Both the position numbers and the translations under genes were made by a program. Of a stretch of 64,000 nucleotides of DNA, positions 47,618 to 56,631 are shown piece by piece (within the stretch, counting starts at the first letter, position 1; each line of letters opens with the position of its first letter). Location of the stretch: positions 1,984,001 through 2,048,000 of the forward strand of contig JAPWGK010000003.1 of the NCBI GenBank assembly GCA_029641185.1. The letters are read 5' to 3'. The notes below the pieces were generated by a model. That model ran no database searches. It was given only the letters and a program-made list of their open reading frames with translations, and was not told the DNA's origin. Source of the stretch: Pseudofabraea citricarpa (Eukaryota > Ascomycota > Leotiomycetes > Helotiales > Dermateaceae).

Positions 47618-48951
47618 TGTCCGATCAAAAAAACTTTGTGGTTACTGCGATGTCGGGTTCAAAAATGTGCATTTCGTTGCTTTTGTAGCATTCTTCTTCA
47701 CCTGCAGCGGCTTTAATGCATTTCCGACGTCACTCACAATACCTATTCGGGCCCTCGGGGGCCGATGAACACGCGAGCAGCGAACGAACGAGGATGGGGA
47801 AAACAAGAAAACGGGACGGGGCAGCCTTAAGCTTACCCCGCAAAGGTTCTATGAGCTTAAAAATAAGTGTGCTCGGTATCGGTAGTTAAATAATTAATAT
47901 ATCTGCTCTTACATGTGATCAGGGGTACAGGTATCATCGCTTAACTTGAGGCTTTTCTTGAATAAGTTTAGTTGCAAATAGTGAATGGCATCTGATTATA
48001 GCTCGAATTACTCGTGAGTTGATCCTTCTCGTATACTTTCGCTTCCATTTTATTCATATTATATTATGTTGCTCTCGGGTGCTCTGTTAGACCCTGAGTA
48101 GTGAAATAGACGTGAGTTTCTCTTGCAAAGCGTGTGATTTCGAAGCAACAAAAGCTTTGTGTGTAGCTCATCTCAAGACACTTGTTTCTCCAAGTAGAGA
48201 TATGGGATAATCGAATATGAACCCTGGTCTATGTAGGACCAACGGCAATAACACACGAGGAATTGGGTTTTTGACAATGCAGACTTCTGGCTTTTAGGGA
48301 AAACGTAATGCTTTGGTGCTATGGCTTAGGTCTCTTTCTACGACACTTTTTTGCGAATCCGTTCTTCGCAGCTCTATATAAAACCATCGGCTCGAAAAAT
48401 TACTTCCAAATCAATTGGATCAAGATTAAATAGAGCCCTGACCATATCTGTGATGAAGCCATTGAAAAAACTTGGAGACAAGACAGTGGAACATTTGAGC
48501 TAACTCACAGATCTCGCTGCTGGATTATCTATATATTTGAGATGTTGCAGGTGGATGCCTTGCAGGATACGACCTTGATTATGCCCCGAATATAGATTTA
48601 GGACGTGGCTGACAATAGAGATTGCCCCCATCTTATTCATCATCCGTACGAATCTTGTAGTTGTTGATGACAACAAAGGTAACATATTAGATTGGTCAAT
48701 CACACAATCTGAGATTGTCGTGATTGGCGGCAAGCGCAGGTTCTAAAAGCACGGGTTGACCTTAAGCAAACATGTATCGACTTCCTGCTATAAGAAGTCT
48801 TTGAAGAAGGCGCTTGATCAACAAAGGGAGAAATCGCTGCACAAAAACCTGAGCATGGATCCCTCAATATATGCCACCATATATTATTATAGTTGCGCGT
48901 AACGCAATCTAGATCTGGAATAAGCCTCACTTACTTTAGAAATTCCTACCA

Positions 48952-49218
48952 ATGAGCTCTAGGTTAACAGACCTGCTTCAGGGTATGCTAGATAAGCCAG
49001 ATTCTGATGGTGGCCTCCAACAATTATCCTTCGAGATAATGCCTATAATATCCTCGTCTAGCCAGATTCGGGTTACTGATAATCATGAACCTTGTACTAA
49101 TGTTTCTGATATCATGGAAACTAAGCGGCTTAAAACAATTAGCGTTGATCTGAAAGTAAAAGACAACTTATATCTAAATGAACAGTCAAGTAATAAGAGT
49201 AATGCTATAGAGAGATAA
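48952..49218 (+). CDS. Weakly supported small ORF, 88 residues
   Basis: An ATG-to-stop ORF in an AT-rich stretch, encoding a polar, mildly acidic protein (MSSRLTDLLQGMLDKPDSD) with no signal peptide, membrane helix or known motif. Being open for 88 codons in AT-rich DNA is mildly unusual, but I have no family evidence. It may be chance. Confidence 0.2.
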   Translation: MSSRLTDLLQGMLDKPDSDGGLQQLSFEIMPIISSSSQIRVTDNHEPCTNVSDIMETKRLKTISVDLKVKDNLYLNEQSSNKSNAIER

Positions 49219-49560
49219 TAATAATAAAAATATTCGAGGAAAGCAAGGTGATTAAGAACCTTGCGTGTTAGAAAACACTATGACATCTAAGTGAGCTTGA
49301 TCGAAATGACTCCTAGATAAATTCCGTCTGACAGTTCAATAGCTCTCACTTTGATATATACACTCCTTACAATTTTATTCGTATTCGAACAGTCTCGCTC
49401 TCGTGAATTCTTTTCTTTTTAGCACGATGGTCAAAAAGTGGATTCGTATCAAATCGAAACTACAATCAACGTTTCATGCCTTCTTTGATATCTATTATCT
49501 TAAGCTGATAATCTCCAACAAAAAGCGTTTGTGGTTTAGTGGTAAAATCCATCGTTGCCA

Positions 49561-49586
49561 GTATATCTTCACCAGAATACACAGTC
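49561..49586 (+). other. Canonical tRNA intron, 26 nt
   Basis: Located directly 3' of the base after the GCC anticodon, the position recognised by the tRNA splicing endonuclease. Its exact 3' edge is fixed by the anticodon stem pairing to within a base or two. Confidence 0.8.
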
Positions 49587-49601
49587 TCGATGGGCCCCGG
49601 G

Positions 49602-49652
49602 GTACGTTTAGTCTCAATCCTTCCGCTAGAATAACTACTAATATAAATACAG
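49602..49652 (+). other. Spliceosomal-type intron inside a tRNA T arm, 51 nt
   Basis: Begins GTACGT, contains CTACTAAT at 49635-49642 ten bases before the end, and ends TACAG. Removing it exactly restores a perfect T stem and a standard T loop. Size, donor, branch site and acceptor match the mRNA introns elsewhere in this window. It is not at a position used by tRNA introns in fungi. Confidence 0.75.
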
Positions 49653-49692
49653 TTCGATTCCCGGCGAACGCAAGCTCAGTCATTCAATCAAA

Positions 49693-49698
49693 TTTTTT
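49693..49698 (+). terminator. Pol III oligo-T terminator
   Basis: Six Ts on the sense strand 20 bp after the tRNA 3' end. Confidence 0.7.
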
Positions 49699-50522
49699 GC
49701 AGTTCTTTTCACTTTCGTTGATTCTTTTTTGAATTCACTTTGACCATTTATTTCAGTTCGTTCGCTGGCCAGGGCTCTAGGTCTGAATTCAACGCATTCT
49801 TTTTGCTATTCATAAGTCTTTTTGCAATGATTCGGCGTTAAGAAACGTTGTTATGGATTTTAATCCTTTTTGGGGGGATGTAATATTTGGTTTGTTTGTC
49901 GCTTCAGCTCATGGCGCCGGGTCGGTTAAATTTTTATCGTGGGTCTGCAATGAGAGTGTGGGTCTGCGGCATGTCACTTCCTTCCTAAAGGGGAAACCTC
50001 AAGTCTTAATTTACCTGAGGTTATTGAGGCAATTGAAATCTAAATATAAAATCAGGAATTAGAAATTAAGAGTTCAAGAATAATTAGCTGTGCCTTTGTC
50101 ACTGTAAATTAATGACGGAAATCGGACTGGAAACACGTTGTCCGCGTACTCTGCATTTTTCTGCTTTTACCTTATTAGCGTGACTAAACGCGAAGATCTG
50201 AACCTTCGATCTGTAAAAACGAATTGAAAAAATGATCAGAAAACCCCATGTCCAACTCGCCATAGATACGTGTTGCCACGTGATCACGAAGAAACTGCCA
50301 CGTATTTTGAACTGTTATGTACAAAACTACCCCCACAGAAAAAGTATTCAGACGTCTAATGCAAAACCAATCTTATTGAGAAACAAGTGGCTTAGCAATA
50401 CGGTAGTAGCGGATTCGAACAACTACCTGCAATGAAACTCTGTTTTGCATTGGCGATATCCGGCTCAAATATTTGTGCTGATGGATCCAAGATATGATCT
50501 ATTATGTGTACAATCCCCTGTT

Positions 50523-51137
50523 TCAAGACTTAGTTTCCAGTACTTTCAGAAAAGAAGTTATTCTCACGCTAGTAACAGGCAAATCTGCAGAGGTAATAGT
50601 AGCGACGTTGTTCAGAAGTAACTTATCACCCACAGCCTGGGTTGATGCATATAGATAGCTGCCAGTTTGAATTCGAGTCAAGGTTGAGTTGAAGGTAGAT
50701 GCCTTAAGTTGCGTATTTGGAACATAGTGGTGTTGAATCAAGTTTCCGAGCCACCATTTGCCTTTTGGTGTAGCTGCGAATGTTTTGAAGTATTGCCCCG
50801 TGTTATTGAAGGCTGCATTAGATGGCGCAAAGAATGTGTATTGCCAGGATACTTCTGTGTCAAAGGCTTGAACGAAACCTGAATAATTATTAATCACCGA
50901 TTCTGAGACTTGCAAGGTACGTAGGAACCTACCACCACATGCTTCTAACACGCCAGCAAGAGTTGTAAGATCGCTGCGAGATTTCACAAAATCCAACAGC
51001 GTTGTTGTGTTGGATTTTTTGGATGGGGCATATATAGTATCAGGAATTGAAGCGTAGCTAAGGGGTTGACGGTCCACTCGATCGCAGCTCCCAATAGTTA
51101 GAATTCCAGCCAGTAAAGCGATATTGAAGAAACGCAT
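50523..51137 (-). CDS. Secreted FAS1 (fasciclin) domain protein
   Basis: Minus-strand exons 51137-50933 and 50878-50523 give 186 residues. A signal peptide (MRFFNIALLAGILTIGSC) leads into a single FAS1 domain: LLDFVKSRSDLTTLAGVLEACGGF, then SWQYTFFAPSNAAFNN, LIQHHYVPNTQLKAS and a C-terminal LPVTSVRITSFLKVLE. FAS1 domains mediate adhesion or matrix contacts outside the cell. The 54-nt intron is a multiple of three without a stop, so a retained form would add 18 residues; splicing fits the FAS1 fold better (ACGG-FVQAFDTE). The start at 51137 is the first ATG before the signal peptide. It shares a 399-bp divergent promoter with the alpha-galactosidase gene. Confidence 0.88.
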   Translation of the reverse strand: MRFFNIALLAGILTIGSCDRVDRQPLSYASIPDTIYAPSKKSNTTTLLDFVKSRSDLTTLAGVLEACGGRFLRTLQVSESVINNYSGFVQAFDTEVSWQYTFFAPSNAAFNNTGQYFKTFAATPKGKWWLGNLIQHHYVPNTQLKASTFNSTLTRIQTGSYLYASTQAVGDKLLLNNVATITSADLPVTSVRITSFLKVLETKS

Positions 51138-51536
51138 TTTTGGATGATGACTGGAGAAAAACAAATGTTGATATGATTAAGAGCACAAAAGAACATATCG
51201 CTTAAAGAGAAACATCAATGATCACAGAAGTACAATCCGCCCTCGAATTAACCCGGAAAACAGTCCAAGCCCTTGGGTCAATTTTAATTTAATCTTGAAA
51301 TGAAGTCATTGGAATCTTGGAACGCCCGACATCTAGCAATAGCCGTTGTTCCCCGCATTTGCGAACATTTTGTCATTTACTCCGGTACCTTTTCCGAGGT
51401 ACCAAGTTATTCCGAACACCGACCAATCAAAAAAGTCTAAGCATCAATCCCAAATATGTAAACTTGAAATGGAATTGGCATTTCTTTTATTGAAGGTGAT
51501 CATTTGAAGTGAAGAAATAAATCAGAGGCAGAAATC
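51138..51536. promoter_or_regulatory. Divergent promoter, FAS1 and alpha-galactosidase genes
   Basis: Contains two GGTACC boxes (51384 and 51398) and TATTCCGAAC at 51408-51417; this same 10-mer occurs upstream of the GH88 gene at 53387-53396. CCG triplets recur at 51382, 51394 and 51412, as expected for Zn2Cys6 binding sites. Confidence 0.5.
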
Positions 51537-52925
51537 ATGTCATTTTTACAGTTCGTCTTTTGTCTTACGGTAGCGGTCTTTGCTGGTATTTGCAACGGCA
51601 AAGCTGACTCTAGCAAACCACAGATGGGTAAGTTCTTATATTTCTTCCAAAGATATCTGGAATAATAATTTGACATAATGTGAAGGATGGAATAGTTGGA
51701 ACACTTTCAAAGCAAATATTAATCAAGACTTGATTGAGAAAACAGCTTCAAGTCTTGTTTCAAATGGCCTAGCAGAAGCAGGATATAATTACGTTGTTCT
51801 TGACGCAGGCTGGCAAGCCCGCGAGAGAGATTCTAGCGGTCGTCAGCAAGCAAATTCGACTACCTTCCCATCCGGAATTGCGTTTCTATCGGATTATGTC
51901 CACAATTTGGGCTTGAAAATTGGTATTTACAGGTAGAGTGTCGAAAATGATTCCTAAATCTGTCTCTAACTTGATATAGCGATGCCGGTATTTATGACTG
52001 CTCTTTCTCTCCCGGAAGTTATGGTTATGAAGAGCTCGATGCACAGACATATGCTTCATGGGGAGTTGACTACCTCAAATACGATAATTGTGGCGGTTTC
52101 CAAGCCAACACTCTTTCTGTCCAGGAGAGATTTATTACAATGGGAAATGCTCTCAAGAACTCTGGTCGTGATATATTCTACTCGCTTTGTCAATGGGGAC
52201 ATCAATTTCCGTGGTTGTGGGCCGATCAATTTAGCGATTCGTACAGAATGTCTGGGGACATTTACTCTGCGTTTTCGACGGACAGATCTGGGGTTTGTCG
52301 GACAGCTTACTGCCTGAATAACGGCTATGCTGGTGTCAGTGTTTTGTCTATGATTCGCAGGATGCGAGAGATATCAGCTTTTCAAGCACCTGGATCATGG
52401 GGTATGTTTATTCGGTTCTGATCTATGGCAAAAAGCTGATTATTGATAGCCGATATGGACATGCTCGAAGTTGGGACTGGCACTATGACAAAGGTCGAAG
52501 AACAGACGCACTTCTCATTTTGGGCGGCACTAAAATCCCCTCTTATAATTGGAGCTGATGTCACGAACATCAACAAAAGTTCGTTGGAAATTTACCTGAA
52601 CAAAGAGATTATTGCAATATCACAAGACGATGCTGGTGTTGCCGTCACTTACTTACCAAGTCTATCAAAAGAAGGATCTTACCAGGTCTGGGCCGGGCCA
52701 CTCAGCACAGAAGAACGCAAACATGTGGTCTTGGTACTAAATGAAGGCCTCACCCCGATCGATGCCACAATCCAATTTACTGCTGTTACCAATTCAGGGA
52801 ACACCACTCAGACACGTTACAAGGTCAGGGATGTTTGGGCGGCGAGAGACCTTGGGTTAATCAGTACTGAGCTGACTTTAAGAAATGTCAGCAGTCATCA
52901 GACCAAAGTTCTTGTACTTTCTTAA
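51537..52925 (+). CDS. Secreted alpha-galactosidase, GH27
   Basis: Exons 51537-51627, 51686-51932, 51980-52401 and 52450-52925 encode 411 residues, typical for GH27. The signal peptide is [21 protein letters not shown]. The barrel begins GWNSWNTF. The nucleophile Asp lies in [10 protein letters not shown] and the acid/base Asp in [22 protein letters not shown] and [15 protein letters not shown] are also conserved. The enzyme removes terminal alpha-galactose from galactomannan, raffinose-type sugars or glycoproteins outside the cell. The block usually read as NDPDMLEVG is ADMDMLEVG here, with Asn-Asp-Pro replaced; the catalytic residues are intact. Regulation is probably shared with the neighbouring FAS1 and GH88 genes. 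Confidence 0.95.
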
Positions 52926-53773
52926 TGCTATTTTCCAATTGGATAGATAACAATTCAAGGCTGGTTGGAAGTCGATGATTCCCTCAATTTGTTTGTTAGC
53001 TGAATGGAAGAGTAATCACAATATACCTAGTCTAGCTGAGGTGCTGAATTTTAAAAAATCCACATTGAAATAGCAGTAATTTGATGGAATTCATTCATGG
53101 TTCATCATTTTGCCATTTCTTTTTGAATCCACACAGTTGTTTTGACACGCTCTTCTCTTAATCATAAGTTCCAATTTCTTACTTTATGCTTTAATTTAGA
53201 TGGCACTTGCTCTGCCAACATAATTTATTTGTTATCCTCGCCATATAAACGGAGTCAGTCGTCCATGAAGCAAAAACACATGACCGTGGGTAAATTATTT
53301 GTTTGTCGACCTCTTCATCATGGGGCCCAAAAATCAATTTCTTACTGGTAATGTTCGGTTTCATGTTAGGAAATGTTAAGTGAAAGTATTCCGAACGGTA
53401 TGCTGTCAGCCGACGCAGTCCCACCGGACAAGTGCCCGGGAGATCTTCCGTAGCCCGTAGCTGTTGTGTCCACTAAACATTTGTGTTTGGATCAGACCAT
53501 GGCTTCCGGAAACTACCCGAAGATTGAACCAATTATATTTTTGCAGAATTTATCACAAAATCGGTGTAATTTGTGCCGGCTGCTTCTAATCTATCTGTCC
53601 CATCACATGGAAACTGGTCTCGGGAGAATGATCACTCGAAAAGCTCGCTTAACTGTTCATGCTTACAGAGCCTACCTACCTAGCTAGCTAGTTACCTGTA
53701 CTATCTGAACGAGAGATTTCTTTGGTTCTAATTCTTCTCTTTCTCTCATAACTTTGCAACCTGAATTTCAATT
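52926..53773. promoter_or_regulatory. Intergenic region upstream of GH88
   Basis: 850 bp holding the GH27 3' end and the GH88 promoter. It carries TATTCCGAAC at 53387-53396 and an opposite-strand CCGAAC at 53353-53358. No other gene seen. Confidence 0.45.
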
Positions 53774-55380
53774 ATGAAGGACTCTAGAAAAAGAGCGAGG
53801 CAGTATTTGGACGGAGAATCAAAGTCGTGGGAGCTAGACGAAGCAACAAAACGGATCCTTTGTGCATTGTACTCTGAATCATCAATAGCAAAGATATGGG
53901 GAGTAGCAAAAAGGGCCCTGGACAAGGTACGTGATTTGTGTCAATCGCTTTATAGAAAGTCTGTTAATCTGATACCAGGCTGTTCCGCCCACCATGTATC
54001 CAGAGTACACGAAATCTGGTGGGACTTCTTATGTATACCGAGAATACGACTTTTGGACCTCTGGATTCTTTCCGGGTAGCTTGTATCTTGTTCTAGAAAG
54101 GCAGCGAAAATACTCTCGTTTCATTGGTTCATCGCCGTACTCAATCATTCCGCAAATGCCGCACTTGGTTCAGCTGGAGTAAGTCTTTTCCGATTTCTAT
54201 AAACATGAATGCTACTACTTCCTTTAGCTGGAAGGAAGTTGCTAACATGCTTTTAATAGATATGCATGTAAATGGTGGACTGTGAACCTTCACCAGAACG
54301 CACGATTAACTACTACCCACGATCTTAGCTTCATGATTTCTCCTTGGGCAAGGAAAGCCTGGGAGCTAAACCACGATCAGAAAGCATACGAAACAGTAAT
54401 TACAGCTGCAGAAACTCTAGCTCTTCGCTATAATCCCAAAACAAGATGCATTCGTTCATGGGATACATGTGTCACCAAACGTTACACATTCAAAGACCCC
54501 TCTACAGACTTCTTAGTGATCATTGTAAGTATTAAAGGCTTGCTTCATATATTTCCAAGGTCGTATTTCGTACAACCTACTAGTTTGCTAATCATAATAG
54601 GATAATATGCTCAATCTCGATCTACTTTTCTGGGCAGCTACAGAACTCAGGGACCCCAAACTCCGCAATATCGCAATTGCTCACGCGGAGACCACACAAA
54701 AATACCACATCCGAGAAGATTCGTCCACCTTCCATGTCGTAAACTTCGATCAATCTACGGGTGCCATGAAAGGGAAGATGACGAATCAAGGGTACAGTGA
54801 TAAGTCTTGCTGGTCAAGAGGTCAGGCATGGGCCATTACTGGGTTCATACAAACATACTCCTGGACCCACGATAAGAAGTTCCTCAAGACGGCACGGGAC
54901 TGTACAGATTATTTTCTGGATCATCTTCCACCCAGCAGCATTCCGCCTTGGGACTTTAATGCTCCTAAAACCGAGAACTTGCCAACGGACACGAGCGCTG
55001 CGATGGTTGCATGTTATGGTATGATCCTTATACACGAAGAATTATTAGCGCTAGGAGAATCCTCACCGTACCTGAATGCTGCTCTTCGCATTTTGGCTGC
55101 AGTCTGCGAGACTAAATTAAGTGCGCCGGCTTCTTTTTCTACCACAGAATTGACAATTCCATCTGTTGAGGCGATAAATGGATTTTCCACCGAATCTGGC
55201 CCGCTAGAAGTAAATATGGGCGAGGATGCTGAGACAATTTTGCTTGGTGCTACCATAAACAATTATGAGTTTGCACCGCGGAGATGGGCGGATCATGGAT
55301 TGGTATATGCTGATTATTACTTTCTGCTCGTGGGAAACAAGTTGTTGGATATGGGAATTGGTACCCATTTCGGAACGTAG
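53774..55380 (+). CDS. Unsaturated glucuronyl hydrolase, GH88
   Basis: Exons 53774-53926, 53979-54178, 54260-54524 and 54601-55380 give 465 residues. The (alpha/alpha)6-barrel landmarks are present: YDFWTSGFFPGSLYL, TTTHDLSFM with the Asp equivalent to the first catalytic residue, IDNMLNLDLLFWAA with the Asp of the general acid, and GYSDKSCWSRGQAWAI. The enzyme removes the 4,5-unsaturated uronic acid from oligosaccharides left by polysaccharide lyases. There is no signal peptide, so it should work inside the cell on imported oligosaccharides. Together with the secreted GH27 and two transporters it forms a plausible carbohydrate-use set. Confidence 0.94.
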
Positions 55381-56631
55381 ACTTAGTGATTGAGAATTAG
55401 AATAAGATATTGGATGACAATGGGTGGGTGCACATAATTAAACCCCCAGTACCCGCTCTTTGCAAGTTACAACACCTTCCGTCCCGCGTATCTCAACTGC
55501 CCCGACGCGCTATATCCCCTCTATAGAACTCTCACGTTACTTGTACAACAGGCATATTAGCACGTACTCGGAGCAACTATCCTCTTTCAACATTCAAGGC
55601 TCTAGGGGCACGCCAAACACTTGCCCTCCCCAGATCGTACACCTCTTGTTACTTGTAGGTCTAGAATCTTCCTAACTCATATAAGATCGAAAATTAACAA
55701 ACGCGTACTCAAGCGATCGACAATAGAGTCCTTGGTTTTAATGAAACGCCAGAGTACCGGCTCTATTAGAGCTGCGGTAAAATTCGACGAGTCTCAGAAC
55801 TTTCGATCTCAGTTTTGGTTCGATATAACTGTCGATAAAGTTCAACTTATACGAGAAGCCCTACATACAGGAGCGTTCAGATAGAAACGTATATGCTTCT
55901 TCACAAGCAACCGTCAGAGACATCCATCGTCTCGTCCATCTCTCGTCAGATGGTTTATCCTTCCGCCCTCGCAATAGTTATAATAAGCGATTTATGATAA
56001 ACAACTTTTTAATAAATTCATACCTGAAGCTGCTTCAGCAGTCCGTCCACGAGTTTGATCAGACGCCTACATATTCCAACCAGAATTCTACTGAGGCCCC
56101 AATCTCACGTATCGTCTGCCTTGAAGGCGGTGGTGTGAGCAGCTTCTCGCACGGGGAGGACGATGCTGCAGATGGTGTAGGAACAGCTTTTCAATCCGCT
56201 AGAACGACGCTTCTCTTGTATGCCATTGAAACTATTATCTGTTGTGTTTCGAATCAAGGCTTTGAAATTGCAGGATCAAGTCCTTTTTAGTCAATCAGTC
56301 AATTCATAATAGTAACCAAAATCATGCAAATATTTATTTTCTCAATCAAATGCCACTATCATATTAAATGAGTCAAGAAACGCGGTATTCAAATGCAAGT
56401 AGCATCACCTCTTTTTGATAGCAAAAGTTGAGAATATTTTCAATCATGTAAAGCAGCAATTAATGATGAGTTCGTTATATACTGAGATAAACAAGTCTCC
56501 ACTCGCCTGGTAAAACCACCAGTTAATGACTGTTTGATGGGAATCTGGCAGCATGCTTCCATATATCTTTTAAGTAGAGTACTATCCGATGCATGCAAGC
56601 TAGGATTCCATTTTCAAACCTCCTATCTCCC
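55381..56631. other. Convergent intergenic region
   Basis: 1.25 kb between the 3' ends of the GH88 gene and the transporter at 56632. Only short domain-free ORFs (87 and 98 codons); AT-rich after about 56280. Confidence 0.5.

Larger units (their letters stand above)
49525..49672 (+). tRNA. tRNA-Gly(GCC) gene with two introns
   Basis: Exons 49525-49560, 49587-49601 and 49653-49672 give a 71-nt tRNA, the usual length for tRNA-Gly(GCC). The acceptor stem GCGTTTG pairs with CGAACGC (one G-T pair), discriminator A. The D arm GTTT/AAAT has loop AGTGGTA. The anticodon stem CATCG/CGATG is perfect, with anticodon GCC at 49557-49559. The T stem CCGGG/CCCGG is perfect, with loop TTCGATT. The first insert (49561-49586) is at the canonical 37/38 tRNA-intron site. 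The second (49602-49652) splits the T arm between bases 53 and 54 and looks spliceosomal. The A box is intact; the B box is rebuilt except for one base by the end of the insert. A T6 Pol III terminator follows at 49693. Confidence 0.88.
47618..50522. other. AT-rich, gene-poor region containing one tRNA gene
   Basis: 2.9 kb with no large gene. It contains the tRNA-Gly gene at 49525-49672 and a weak small ORF at 48952-49218. No terminal repeats, transposase or integrase motifs were found by eye. Confidence 0.5.

Noticed and set aside
55621..55884. 87-codon ORF after GH88
   Set aside because: Short, no domain, no splice partner; intergenic chance ORF.
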